Origin: Marinitoga sp. 38H-ov | Lineage (GTDB): Bacteria; Thermotogota; Thermotogae; Petrotogales; Petrotogaceae | Reading direction: 5' to 3' | DNA length: 64,000 nt | NCBI RefSeq assembly: GCF_011057715.1 | Contig: NZ_LNGH01000002.1 | Coordinates: forward strand, 62,001-126,000 | Shown here: positions 45,372 through 54,564 of the stretch, one piece after another | How positions within the stretch are numbered: position 1 is the first letter of the stretch | Layout: every line of letters starts with the position of its first letter | Translations under genes and position numbers: made by a program | The notes under the pieces: model-generated | What the model was told of the DNA's origin: nothing | Database searches by the model: none | Seen by the model: only the letters and a program-made list of their open reading frames with translations

Positions 45372-45815
45372 ATGAATAAAAATGATATTATGAAAAAACT
45401 AGGGGATCTTTTATCTGAAACTAAAACAGGTGTTTTGGCTTGGATTAACAAGGAAGGATATCCAGAAATGAGATGGATGTCACCATGCTTAATGCCATAT
45501 AACAAAGAATGCACTTATGCTGTAACATTAGAAGATTTTCCTAAGGTTAATGATTTAAAAACTAATGACAAAATTCAATGGTTAATTCAAAACAAAGCTC
45601 TTACAGAAGTAATAAATATATATGGAAAAGTGAATATTATTGATGACGCATTATTTAAATCAGAAGTGTTAGAAAATTTATCTTCTAACTTAGTCGCGAT
45701 ATGGAAACTTGAAGATGATTCTGAATTTGTTGTATTAGAAACAATTATAGAAGAAGTAGTATATTACGATACCATGAAAGGTATTAAAGAAAGAATAAAT
45801 TTTAGGGAGGAATAA
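45372..45815 (+). CDS. Pyridoxamine-5'-phosphate oxidase-like flavin split-barrel protein
   Basis: 147 residues with a PNPOx/general-stress-protein-26-like fold: TGVLAWINKEGYPEMRWMSP (first strands), TEVINIYGKVNIIDD, and the WKLEDDSEFVVLE end. May bind FMN, F420 or haem; substrate unknown. ATG 45372 with AGGAGGCGC. It sits inside the lplA-pdh operon (2 bases before pdhA), so a redox or cofactor-handling link to the dehydrogenase complex is possible. Confidence 0.7.
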   Translation: MNKNDIMKKLGDLLSETKTGVLAWINKEGYPEMRWMSPCLMPYNKECTYAVTLEDFPKVNDLKTNDKIQWLIQNKALTEVINIYGKVNIIDDALFKSEVLENLSSNLVAIWKLEDDSEFVVLETIIEEVVYYDTMKGIKERINFREE

Positions 45816-45817
45816 GT

Positions 45818-46789
45818 ATGATAAATATTAAAAATTATGATTCTAATCTACTTAAAGAATTATTATATAAAATGATATTAATAAGAAGATTTGAAGAAAA
45901 GGCTGCACAAGCATATGGATTGAAAAAAATAGGTGGTTTTTTACACTTATATATTGGTGAAGAAGCGGTTGCAGTAGGCTCTATTTCTAATTTAGATATG
46001 ACAAAAGATTATGTTGCTGCAGCATATAGAGATCACGGACATGCTTTAGCCGCTGGATTAGATCCTAATTCATTAATGGCCGAACTATATGGAAAAATAA
46101 CTGGATGTTCAAAAGGAAAAGGAGGATCTATGCACTTTTTTGATTATGAAAAACATTTCTTTGGTGGAAATGGTATAGTTGGAGCTCAAATACCTGTAGC
46201 AACAGGAATAGGTTTAAAAATAAAATATAATGAAGAAGATGGTGTTGTATTATGTTATTTTGGTGATGGAGCAATTCACCAAGGTTCATTTCACGAAAGT
46301 TTAAATTTAGCAAAAATATGGAATTTACCTGTTGTATATATATGTGAGAATAATCATTATGGTATGGGTACTGATTTTAGAAGAGTATCTGCAATTGATG
46401 ATTTTTCTATTATGGCTGAATCATATGCAATGAAAGGCAAACAAGTAAATGGTATGGATGTTTTAGAAGTGTATGATGCTACAAAAGAAGCCATTGAAGT
46501 GGCAAAGAGTGGAACTCCATATTTGCTTGAAGCAAAAACATATAGATTTAAAGGGCATTCAATGAGTGATCCCGGAAAATATAGAACAAAAGAAGAATTA
46601 GAATTATACAAACAAAAAGATCCTATTGTAAGCTTTAAAGAATTACTAATAGAGCATAACGTTATTACAGAAGATGATTATATAGAAATGGATAAACGAT
46701 GTAAGAAAATCGCTAAGGATGCTGCTAAATTTGCAGAAGAAAGTCCAGAACCAGATCTTAATGAATTATATACAGATCTTTACGTTTAA
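45818..46789 (+). CDS. pdhA: 2-oxoacid (pyruvate-type) dehydrogenase E1 alpha
   Basis: 323 residues, TPP-binding half of heterotetrameric E1. MILIRRFEEKAAQAYG, GGFLHLYIGEEAVAVG, GCSKGKGGSMHFFDYEKHFF, GGNGIVGAQIPVATG and the TPP motif GDGAIHQGSFHESLNLAKIW, plus the phosphorylation-loop-like YRFKGHSMSDPGKYR. The GNGIVGAQ and HSMSDPG blocks are those of mitochondrial/alphaproteobacterial-type pyruvate dehydrogenase; acetoin dehydrogenase is the alternative. ATG 45818 with AGGGAGGAA. Confidence 0.9.
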   Translation: MINIKNYDSNLLKELLYKMILIRRFEEKAAQAYGLKKIGGFLHLYIGEEAVAVGSISNLDMTKDYVAAAYRDHGHALAAGLDPNSLMAELYGKITGCSKGKGGSMHFFDYEKHFFGGNGIVGAQIPVATGIGLKIKYNEEDGVVLCYFGDGAIHQGSFHESLNLAKIWNLPVVYICENNHYGMGTDFRRVSAIDDFSIMAESYAMKGKQVNGMDVLEVYDATKEAIEVAKSGTPYLLEAKTYRFKGHSMSDPGKYRTKEELELYKQKDPIVSFKELLIEHNVITEDDYIEMDKRCKKIAKDAAKFAEESPEPDLNELYTDLYV

Positions 46790-46803
46790 GAGGGAGTGAG
46801 AAT

Positions 46804-47781
46804 ATGTCAATTATAACTATGAGAGAAGCTTTAAGACAAGCTATGGATGAAGAGATGGCTAGAGATAAAAATGTAATATTAATGGGTGAAGAAGTAGCAC
46901 AATATAATGGTGCATATAAGGTTAGTCAAGGGCTATACGATAAATATGGCGAAAAAAGAGTTATTGATACGCCTATTACAGAAAATGGTTTTGCAGGTGT
47001 TGGTATTGGTGCAGCTATGGCAGGATTGAGGCCAATAGTTGAGTTTATGACTTTTAATTTTGCTCTACAAGCATTTGACCAAATTGTAAATAACGCTGCA
47101 AAAATGAGATATATGTCTGGAGGGCAATTTAAGGTTCCTATAGTATTTAGAGGACCTAATGGGCCTGCTGAATTTTTAAGTTCTCAACACTCTCAAGCAA
47201 CACAAACATTTTTTGCACATGTACCTGGATTAAAAGTTGTTGCCCCAGGAACACCATATGATGCAAAAGGTTTATTAAAGGCTGCTATTAGAGATGATAA
47301 TCCTGTTATATTTTTAGAAAGTGAATTAATGTATTCTTGGGAAGGAGAAGTCCCTGAAGAAGAATATATTATTGACATAGGAAAAGCAGATGTAAAAAAA
47401 GAAGGTTCTGATATTACTATTATTAGTTATTCAAAACCATTAAGATATGTAATGGAAAGTGCTGAAATTCTAGAAAAAGAAGGTATTAATGTAGAAGTGG
47501 TCGATTTAAGAAGTATTAGACCTTTAGACGAAGAAACAATACTTAATTCTGTAAAGAAAACAAATAGATGTGTAATTGTAGATGAATCATGGCCATTTGT
47601 TAGTGTTGCATCACATGTGGGATGGTTAATTTCATACAAAGCATTTGATTATTTAGATGCACCTGTTGAATTAGTTACTTCAGAGGATGTACCTATGCCT
47701 TATAATCATAAGTTAGAATTAGCTGCACAACCATCTGTTGACAAGATTATAAAAGCTGTTAAAAAAGTTATGTATATTTAG
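46804..47781 (+). CDS. pdhB: 2-oxoacid (pyruvate-type) dehydrogenase E1 beta
   Basis: 325 residues. MREALRQAMDEEMARDKNVI, GEEVAQYNGAYKVSQGLYDK, VIDTPITENGFAGVGIGAAM, RPIVEFMTFNFALQAFDQIV and QHSQATQTFFAHVPGLKVV are classic PdhB blocks; PYDAKGLLKAAIRDDNPVIF resembles Bacteroidota enzymes as I remember them. Forms the alpha2beta2 E1 with PdhA. ATG 46804 with AGAGGGAG, 14 bases after pdhA. Confidence 0.92.
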   Translation: MSIITMREALRQAMDEEMARDKNVILMGEEVAQYNGAYKVSQGLYDKYGEKRVIDTPITENGFAGVGIGAAMAGLRPIVEFMTFNFALQAFDQIVNNAAKMRYMSGGQFKVPIVFRGPNGPAEFLSSQHSQATQTFFAHVPGLKVVAPGTPYDAKGLLKAAIRDDNPVIFLESELMYSWEGEVPEEEYIIDIGKADVKKEGSDITIISYSKPLRYVMESAEILEKEGINVEVVDLRSIRPLDEETILNSVKKTNRCVIVDESWPFVSVASHVGWLISYKAFDYLDAPVELVTSEDVPMPYNHKLELAAQPSVDKIIKAVKKVMYI

Positions 47782-47793
47782 GAGGACGATAAT

Positions 47794-49026
47794 ATGGCTG
47801 AAAAATTATATATGATAGCATTATCTCCTACAATGGAGAAAGGTACTATCATTAAATGGAATAAAAAGGAAAATGATTCTTTCACGGAAGGAGACGTTCT
47901 TTGTGAAGTAGAAACTGATAAAACTACAATGGATTATGAAGCTACAGATGAAGGAACAATTTTAAAAATATTAGTTCCTGAAGGCGGAAAAGCTGCTGTT
48001 GGAGAACCAATTGCTATCTTCGGAGAACCTGGCGAAGATATTTCCGATTTATTAGAAGATACTATTAAAGAAGAACCCACTAATGAAAGCGTTGTTGTAA
48101 AAGAAGAAATTAATGATAATTCTTTAAAAGATGCTACTGCCTCTAAAACATTAGAAAATGGAAATTTAGATAGAATAAAAATTTCACCATTAGCTAGAAA
48201 AATTGCATTAATGAAAAATATAGATATTTCTAAAATAAAAGGTACAGGACCTGGTGGCAGAATAATAAAAAGAGATGTAGAAAATTACGAACCTGTACAA
48301 TCTGTGAAAGATATTAAAAAAGATTATACCCCTATACAAGTTGAAACAAGTGATGAAGATGTTGTTATTCCATTATCTGATAAGAGAAGAATTATTGGTG
48401 AAAGATTATCTCAATCAAAATATACAGCACCTCATTTCTATTTAACTGTCAGTGTTGATATGAGTAATTTATTAGAAAACAGAAAAATGTTAAAAAAGAA
48501 ATACAACCTATCATTAAATGCGTTTATTATAAAAATTGTTGCTAATACCTTGAAAAAGCATAGAAGAATTAACGCTACATTAAACAATGATTCTATAATT
48601 GAATTTGGTAGAGTAGATATTGCATTAGCAGTTGCACAAGAAGATGGTTTGATAACACCTATTGTAAGAAATGCAGATAAAAAAGGTATTTTACAAATAG
48701 ATGATGAATTAAAAATATTAATTGACAAAGCAAAAAATAATAAACTAGATCCTGAAGAATACACCAATGCTACATTTACTATAAGCAATTTAGGATCATT
48801 TGGAATAGATGAATTCACCGCTATCATTAATCCTCCAGGATCAGCTATCTTAGCTGTAGGTATGATAAAAGAAACTCCTGTTGTAGAAAATGGGGAAATA
48901 GTAATTAAACCTATAATAAAAATGACATTATCCTCTGATCATAGGGTTATTGATGGTGCATTAGCTGCCGCATTTATGAAAGACTTAAAAGATACATTTG
49001 AAAATCCTATCTTAGCAATACTTTGA
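47794..49026 (+). CDS. pdhC: Dihydrolipoamide acyltransferase E2
   Basis: 410 residues. One lipoyl domain (1-80) with the acceptor Lys43 in VETDKTTMDYEA; a linker rich in Glu; an E3/E1-binding domain (about 130-165: ISPLARKIALMKNIDISKIK, GPGGRIIKRDV); and a catalytic domain (about 185-410) ending SSDHRVIDGALAAAFMKDL with the active-site His. It forms the core of the complex and is the LplA substrate. ATG 47794 with TAGGAGGA. Confidence 0.95.
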   Translation: MAEKLYMIALSPTMEKGTIIKWNKKENDSFTEGDVLCEVETDKTTMDYEATDEGTILKILVPEGGKAAVGEPIAIFGEPGEDISDLLEDTIKEEPTNESVVVKEEINDNSLKDATASKTLENGNLDRIKISPLARKIALMKNIDISKIKGTGPGGRIIKRDVENYEPVQSVKDIKKDYTPIQVETSDEDVVIPLSDKRRIIGERLSQSKYTAPHFYLTVSVDMSNLLENRKMLKKKYNLSLNAFIIKIVANTLKKHRRINATLNNDSIIEFGRVDIALAVAQEDGLITPIVRNADKKGILQIDDELKILIDKAKNNKLDPEEYTNATFTISNLGSFGIDEFTAIINPPGSAILAVGMIKETPVVENGEIVIKPIIKMTLSSDHRVIDGALAAAFMKDLKDTFENPILAIL

Positions 49027-49036
49027 GGTGATATAT

Positions 49037-50404
49037 ATGAATTATGATTTAATTGTTTTAGGTTCAGGTCCAGGCGGTTATGTTGCTGCAATTAGAGCAT
49101 CTCAACTTGGTTTAAAAACAGCTATTATCGAAAAAGAAAAAGTAGGTGGAGTTTGTTTGAATATAGGCTGTATTCCTTCAAAAGCATTAATTCATCAGGC
49201 AGAAATTTTCTCTAGTATAAAAGAATTAGAAAATATGGGCATAAAAGTTGATAAAAGTGAATTTGATTACAAAAAAGTATTTGAAAAATCTAGAAAAGCA
49301 GCTGATAAATTATCTAAAGGAGTTCAATTCTTATTAAAGAAAAATAAAATTGATTTAATTGAAGGTTTTGGTGAATTGGTAAGTAAAAATGAAATTAAAG
49401 TTAATGATAAGATATATACTGCAAAAAATATAATTTTAGCAACGGGTTCTAAACCAAAATCTATACCTGGATTTGACATTGATGAGAATCAAATATTAAG
49501 TTCTAATGGTGCATTAATGATGGAAAAGTTACCCAAGTCAATAGCTATTATTGGTAGTGGAGTTATAGGCATAGAATTCGGTTATATTATGAATACTTTT
49601 GGTGTAGAAGTTCATATTATAGAAATTATGGATAGAATATTACCAACAGAAGATTTGGAAATTACAGAATTTCTTGAAAAAGTATATAAAAAGAGAAATA
49701 TAAAAATTTATAAATCTACTAAATCAAAAATACTTGAAAAAACAGAAAATTCAATTAAATTAGAATTAAACGAAAAAGATATTATTAAAGTAGAAAAAGT
49801 ATTAGTAGCTGTAGGAAGAAGTCCAAATACTGAAAATATTGGATTAGATAAGATTGGAATAGAATTAGAAAATGGATTTGTAAAAGTTGGAGATTATTAT
49901 GCAACAAATATTGACAATATATATGCTATAGGAGATATTGTTAAAACTCCTCAATTAGCCCATGTAGCTTCTAAAGAAGGAGAAATTGTTGTTGAACACA
50001 TCGCAGGATTAGAAACAGAAAAATTTATAGATTTAAATAAAATTCCTTCTGCTATTTATTCCGAACCACAAATTGCTAGTTTCGGTTTAACAGAAGAGAA
50101 ATTAAAAGAATTAAAAATAGAATATAATAAATTCTCTTTCCCATATAGGGGAGTTGGAAAATCAGTTGCAATAGAAAAATCTGACGGCTTTGTAAAAATA
50201 TTAACCGATAAACTTACAAATGAAATTCTTGGAGCACATATTATAGGTGCTGAAGCAACTGAATTAATTCATGAAGTATTACTTGCAAAAAATACTGAAT
50301 TATTACCAGAAGATATTGCAAAAATGATACATGCACACCCCACATTGTCTGAAGGTATTATGGAAGCCTTTAGAGGTATTGAAGGTTGGGCAATACATAT
50401 TTAA
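49037..50404 (+). CDS. lpdA: Dihydrolipoamide dehydrogenase E3
   Basis: 455 residues. FAD motif YDLIVLGSGPGGYVAAIRASQ, redox disulfide GGVCLNIGCIPSKALIH, NAD-binding IAIIGSGVIGIEFGYIMNTF, second FAD motif NIYAIGDIVKTPQLAHVAS, and catalytic His in AHPTLSEGIMEAF. Reoxidises the E2 lipoyl group, making NADH. Start corrected to ATG 49037, with GAGGTGAT; GTG 49028 lies within the ribosome site. Last gene before a strong terminator. Confidence 0.96.
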   Translation: MNYDLIVLGSGPGGYVAAIRASQLGLKTAIIEKEKVGGVCLNIGCIPSKALIHQAEIFSSIKELENMGIKVDKSEFDYKKVFEKSRKAADKLSKGVQFLLKKNKIDLIEGFGELVSKNEIKVNDKIYTAKNIILATGSKPKSIPGFDIDENQILSSNGALMMEKLPKSIAIIGSGVIGIEFGYIMNTFGVEVHIIEIMDRILPTEDLEITEFLEKVYKKRNIKIYKSTKSKILEKTENSIKLELNEKDIIKVEKVLVAVGRSPNTENIGLDKIGIELENGFVKVGDYYATNIDNIYAIGDIVKTPQLAHVASKEGEIVVEHIAGLETEKFIDLNKIPSAIYSEPQIASFGLTEEKLKELKIEYNKFSFPYRGVGKSVAIEKSDGFVKILTDKLTNEILGAHIIGAEATELIHEVLLAKNTELLPEDIAKMIHAHPTLSEGIMEAFRGIEGWAIHI

Positions 50405-50413
50405 TTTTAAATT

Positions 50414-50438
50414 GCAGCTACAATTTGTAGCTGCTTTT
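50414..50438 (+). terminator. Terminator of the lplA-pdh-lpd operon
   Basis: GCAGCTACA (50414-50422) pairs with TGTAGCTGC (50426-50434), then TTTT, ten bases after the lpdA stop. Confidence 0.93.
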
Positions 50439-50524
50439 ATATTATTTAGACATATTTAATTAATATATTTTTTTCATTTACTATATAAAATACTGAATAT
50501 AATATTAATACAGGAGGTTTTATT

Positions 50525-51613
50525 ATAAAAGAATTTATAAAAAATGAAAAAATATTATTCTTTTTAATTTTGTTATTTATTGGTTTATATATATTCATAA
50601 AACCTCAAAATATTATTTCACATATTGAATGGAATACTATTATTTTTTTAAGTGGTCTTATTATGATTACAAAAGCTATGGAAGAAAGCAATTATTTTTT
50701 TGTCCTATCTGAAATATTAGTAAATAAATTAAATTACAAAAGAAATTTAGTAATGTTTTTAATATTTATTTCGATATTTTTTTCGATGTTTTTAACAAAT
50801 GATATAACTCTGTTTATTATAATACCTTTCACCACAAAATTAAAAAAAGTTTTAAAAGGTGATTATTTAAAAACTATTTTTTTAGAAATTATATCAGTTA
50901 ATGTAGGATCTGAGTTAACACCAATAGGAAATCCTCAAAATGTTTTTATTTGGCAAAAATATAATATTACATTTAGTTCATTTATTTTAAATTTATTACC
51001 ATTATTTATTTTTCAATTTATATTAATATATGTTTTTATAGTTATTTTAATTAAAAACGAAAAGATAGATATATATTTTGAAAAAGAAAACTATGAACAT
51101 AGAAATTTTTATATATCTCTTTTATTCTTAATTTTATTTATATTTGCAACTAAAAATAATTTTTCTTTATATGCTTTAATATTATTTTCCTTATACTATA
51201 TATTTTTTGATTATAAGGTTATTAGAAAAGCTGACTGGAATTTAATTTTTACTTTTATTCTATTTTTTATTAACTTTGGAATGATTTCTGAAATTAATAT
51301 TGTAAAAGATATAATTTCTCATATTAATCTAGAAAATGATTTTTCACTACTCTCTACCAGCGTTATTTTATCTCAATTAATAAGTAATGTACCTGCGACA
51401 ATATTTATTTCAAGCTTTTCAGATAATTGGAATATTATCAGTATAGGAGTAAATTTAGGAGGCACAGGTTTTGTTTTAGGATCTTTAGCCAACATTATTG
51501 GGCTTAGGCTATCAGGAAACATTTCAAAAATTAATTTATTTCATATATATTCTTTTTCATTTTTTATCATATCATACATATTTACAGTTATATATTATAA
51601 TCCCCATCTCTAA
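50525..51613 (+). CDS. SLC13/ArsB-superfamily anion transporter (YbiR-like), probable ATA/ATT start
   Basis: About 362 residues, ten or so membrane helices. IT-superfamily motifs: WNTIIFLSGLIMITKAMEES, TNDITLFIIIPF, GSELTPIGNPQNVFIW, and LISNVPATIFISSF in the second half. Substrate (dicarboxylate, arsenite or other anion) is not evident. The strong AGGAGG (50512-50517) is followed by ATT at 50522 (4-base spacing) and ATA at 50525 (7-base), then KEFIKNEKILFFLILLFIGL; the first conventional codon, TTG 50570, would remove 15 residues and break helix 1. Confidence 0.8.
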   Translation: MKEFIKNEKILFFLILLFIGLYIFIKPQNIISHIEWNTIIFLSGLIMITKAMEESNYFFVLSEILVNKLNYKRNLVMFLIFISIFFSMFLTNDITLFIIIPFTTKLKKVLKGDYLKTIFLEIISVNVGSELTPIGNPQNVFIWQKYNITFSSFILNLLPLFIFQFILIYVFIVILIKNEKIDIYFEKENYEHRNFYISLLFLILFIFATKNNFSLYALILFSLYYIFFDYKVIRKADWNLIFTFILFFINFGMISEINIVKDIISHINLENDFSLLSTSVILSQLISNVPATIFISSFSDNWNIISIGVNLGGTGFVLGSLANIIGLRLSGNISKINLFHIYSFSFFIISYIFTVIYYNPHL

Positions 51614-51630
51614 GATGGGGATTATAATAT
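51592..51630. terminator. Bidirectional terminator overlapping both stop codons
   Basis: An 18-bp perfect stem (51592-51609 with 51613-51630), CTA loop, GC core with A/T flanks. The transporter stop (51611-51613) spans the loop and the cysK stop (51622-51624, minus) lies in the right arm. Confidence 0.93.
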
Positions 51631-52506
51631 ACTCAAATATTTATCTCCAAAATCAGGAGCTACTGTAACTATTTTCTTATCTGGATATTTTTCTGCTAGT
51701 TTCTTTGCTGCAACAACATTAGCTGCTGAAGATATTCCTACAAATAAGCCTTCTTTTTGTGCTAATATATTAACCATTTCTAATGCTTCTTCATCTTTTA
51801 CTGTTACTACTTCATCTAAAATAGAAACATCTAAATTTTTAGGTATAAACCCTGCTCCTATACCTTGTATTCTATGTTTTCCTGGAGCATTTCCCGAAAT
51901 AACTGCAGAATTTTCTGGTTCAACTGCAATAATTCTTACATTTTTATTGAAAAACCTTTTTAGAACTTTACCTACACCAGTAATTGTTCCACCTGTTCCA
52001 ACGCCAGCCACAAATATATCTAAATTATAATCCATTTGTTTTAATATTTCTGGCCCTGTTGTTAATTCATGAGCTAATACATTAGCTGGGTTTTCGAATT
52101 GATTTGGCATATATGCATTTTTTTCATTTAATATTTCTAATGCTTTTTCAATGGAGCCTTTCATCCCTTTATCTGCTGGAGTTAATATTAATTCAGCACC
52201 ATATTTTTCTAATATTTTTCTTCTCTCAACACTCATACTTTCTGGCATTGTTAATATAACCCTATAACCCTTATACTTTCCTATAGCAGCTAATGCTATA
52301 CCCGTATTTCCACTTGTAGGTTCTACAATAATATTGTTTTCTCCTAATTTACCTTCTATTTCTGCTTTTCTAATCATAAAATATGCTGCCCTATCTTTTA
52401 CACTTCCAGTTATATTATTTTTCTCTAACTTTAAAAATATTCTTCCAGGTTCTATTATTTTTGATAATGTAATAATTGGAGTTCCTCCAATTCCTCTATC
52501 AAACAT
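51622..52506 (-). CDS. cysK: Cysteine synthase
   Basis: 294 residues, fold-II PLP enzyme making cysteine from O-acetylserine and sulfide. PLP Lys37 in KNNITGSVKDRAAYF, EPTSGNTGIALAAIG, phosphate-binding GVGTGGTITGVGK and PGKHRIQGIGAGFIP. ATG 52506 with AGGAGGGAG. Single-gene unit with its own promoter and a palindrome at the start site; no cysE beside it, so the serine acetyltransferase must be elsewhere. Confidence 0.95.
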   Translation of the reverse strand: MFDRGIGGTPIITLSKIIEPGRIFLKLEKNNITGSVKDRAAYFMIRKAEIEGKLGENNIIVEPTSGNTGIALAAIGKYKGYRVILTMPESMSVERRKILEKYGAELILTPADKGMKGSIEKALEILNEKNAYMPNQFENPANVLAHELTTGPEILKQMDYNLDIFVAGVGTGGTITGVGKVLKRFFNKNVRIIAVEPENSAVISGNAPGKHRIQGIGAGFIPKNLDVSILDEVVTVKDEEALEMVNILAQKEGLFVGISSAANVVAAKKLAEKYPDKKIVTVAPDFGDKYLSIL

Positions 52507-52553
52507 ATTCTCTCCCTCCTAATGAAATATATCACAATATTAATTATTAATTC

Positions 52554-52598
52554 CTACTAAATTAGTAGTATTATATCAAATACGATAAAAAAAGTCAA
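52554..52598 (-). promoter_or_regulatory. cysK promoter with downstream palindromic operator
   Basis: On the minus strand TTGACT (52593-52598), 17-base spacer, TGA-TATAAT (-10 at 52570-52575), then directly the 15-base palindrome CTACTAA-A-TTAGTAG (52554-52568) over the expected start point. A site there would block initiation; the repressor is unknown. Confidence 0.75.
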
Positions 52599-52627
52599 AT
52601 ATAAATATATTAATTGTTTTTCTTTTA

Positions 52628-52636
52628 TGTTATAAT
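52628..52636 (+). promoter_or_regulatory. Extended -10 promoter of the glpK operon
   Basis: TGT-TATAAT, 45 bases before ATG 52682; no strong -35. Confidence 0.6.
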
Positions 52637-52681
52637 ATATTTAATCACTTTTACATATATAAAGACTCAGGGGGGATTAAA

Positions 52682-54154
52682 ATGAAATATTATTTAGCAA
52701 TTGATGAAGGGACAAGTAGTACTAGAACATTATTATTTGATGAAAGTTTTAAGTTAATTGATTTTGTACAAAAAGAAATTAATATGTATTATCCTCAGCC
52801 AGGTTGGGTTGAACAAGACGCTGAAGAGTTGTATAAAAAAACTGAAGAAACAATGATAGAGGTTGTAGAAAAAAATAATGTTTCATGGACTGATATTATA
52901 GGCATAGGTATTACCAATCAAAGAGAAACTATTGTTGCTTGGGATAAAAATACGGGGAAACCTTTATATAATGCTATTGTTTGGCAATGTAGAAGAACGG
53001 CAAACATTTTAAATAGATTTCCTGTTAGTTTTTGGACAGATGTTAGAAGAAAAACAGGTCTTGTCAAAGATCCCTATTTTTCAGGTTCCAAAATTTTATG
53101 GCTTATTGAAAATGTTGATGAAGTAAAAGAAGCATATGATAATGGAAATTTAAAAGTTGGGACAATTGAATCGTGGTTAGCTTTTAAATTATCAGGCAAA
53201 CATGTTTCTGATGTTTCTAATGCTTCAAGAACCCAACTAATGAATATTCACACTTTAGATTGGGATGATGATATATTAAAAACATTTGGAATAAAAAAGG
53301 AAATCTTACCAGAAATTGTTAATACTGCTATTGAAAATGGAATAGAAACAAAATTTGGCCCTAAAATATACGGCATGATAGGAGATCAACAATCTGCACT
53401 TTTTGGACAAAGAGCTTTTGAAGTAGGAGATGCAAAATGTACATACGGAACTGGTGCATTTGTTTTAATGAATTCTGGATCAACACCACCTAGACCTCAT
53501 CCTGGATTATTAACTTCCGTTGGTTGGAAAATAAATAATGATGCAATATACTCATTAGAAGGAAGTATTTTTACTGTAGGAGCATTCTTTAAATGGTTAA
53601 AAGATATTAAAATGATAGACGAATATGAAGATTTAGAAAAACATTCAAAGGATATTGATAATGGTGGAGTATATATTGTTCCTGCGTTAAGCGGTTTAGG
53701 TTCTCCATATTGGGATTCAGATGCTAGAGGGTTAATTATTGGATTAACTAGAGCTACTAAAAAAGAAAACATAATTAGAGCTGCTTTAGAATCTGTAGCT
53801 TTTAGTGTTAGAGAAGTTATAGATTCTATGCAAGAAGCTGTTTGGACAAAAATAAAGAAAATGAATGTTGATGGAGGCGCTACAAAAAATAGATTATTAA
53901 TGGAAATACAAAGTGATTTAATAAATGCAGAAATTTTTGTTCCTGAATTCCAAGAAATCACTGCTTTAGGTGCTGCATTTATGGCCGCAATTGGTTCAAA
54001 AAATATTTCTATTAATGACATAAAAAATTTGCATTTTTCAGGTATAAACATATTGCCAAAAAATTCAGATAAGATAGAAAAAGAATATTATATTTGGAAG
54101 GAGGCCGTTCTAAGATCAAAAGGCTGGATAAAATCAACGAACATAAGCTATTAG
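52682..54154 (+). CDS. glpK: Glycerol kinase
   Basis: 490 residues, full-length FGGY kinase: glycerol + ATP to glycerol-3-phosphate. YLAIDEGTSSTRTLLFD, GITNQRETIVAWDKNTGKPL, WQCRRTANI, GDQQSALFGQRAF, GTGAFVLMNSG and DGGATKNRLLMEIQSDL. The DEGTS opening differs by one residue from the common DQGTT. ATG 52682 with GGGGGG. No glpF or glpD in the window. Its last 40 bases overlap tsaE. Confidence 0.96.
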   Translation: MKYYLAIDEGTSSTRTLLFDESFKLIDFVQKEINMYYPQPGWVEQDAEELYKKTEETMIEVVEKNNVSWTDIIGIGITNQRETIVAWDKNTGKPLYNAIVWQCRRTANILNRFPVSFWTDVRRKTGLVKDPYFSGSKILWLIENVDEVKEAYDNGNLKVGTIESWLAFKLSGKHVSDVSNASRTQLMNIHTLDWDDDILKTFGIKKEILPEIVNTAIENGIETKFGPKIYGMIGDQQSALFGQRAFEVGDAKCTYGTGAFVLMNSGSTPPRPHPGLLTSVGWKINNDAIYSLEGSIFTVGAFFKWLKDIKMIDEYEDLEKHSKDIDNGGVYIVPALSGLGSPYWDSDARGLIIGLTRATKKENIIRAALESVAFSVREVIDSMQEAVWTKIKKMNVDGGATKNRLLMEIQSDLINAEIFVPEFQEITALGAAFMAAIGSKNISINDIKNLHFSGINILPKNSDKIEKEYYIWKEAVLRSKGWIKSTNISY

Positions 54155-54564
54155 AAATAGCAAAAAATATATCAAAATGTGCATTCCCTGGAATGAATAT
54201 ATTATTATATGGTGATTTAGGTACTGGGAAAACCACCTTTACTAAAGGGTTTATTAGAAGTCTTTTAAATGATAATTCATTATCAGTAACCTCACCAACA
54301 TTTGCATTAGTTAAAGTATATGATAATCATATATATCATGCAGATTTATACAGATTAACAGATCCAGAAGAAATTCCATATGTAGGATTATTTGAAGATC
54401 CAAATGGAATTTATTTAATTGAATGGCCAGAAAGGTTAGAATATTATATTCCTGATGAATATTTAGAAATTACATTATATTACAATAATGAAGACATGAC
54501 AAAAAGAGATATAAAGATTAAGGCTATTGGTGAAAAATATAAACATATAGAGGAGGCAATATAA
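54115..54564 (+). CDS. tsaE: tRNA threonylcarbamoyladenosine biosynthesis ATPase, probable ATC start
   Basis: About 149 residues. P-loop ILLYGDLGTGKTTFTKGF, switch-like VTSPTFALVKVYDNHIYHAD, LYRLTDPEEIPYVGL, and IYLIEWPERLEYYIP are TsaE hallmarks. It energises the TsaBD complex making t6A37. AAGGAGG (54098-54104), inside glpK, is ten bases before ATC 54115, giving IKRLDKINEHKLLEIAKN; the in-frame TTG at 54094 has no ribosome site and no ATG is available before the conserved region. Confidence 0.88.
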   Translation: MKRLDKINEHKLLEIAKNISKCAFPGMNILLYGDLGTGKTTFTKGFIRSLLNDNSLSVTSPTFALVKVYDNHIYHADLYRLTDPEEIPYVGLFEDPNGIYLIEWPERLEYYIPDEYLEITLYYNNEDMTKRDIKIKAIGEKYKHIEEAI

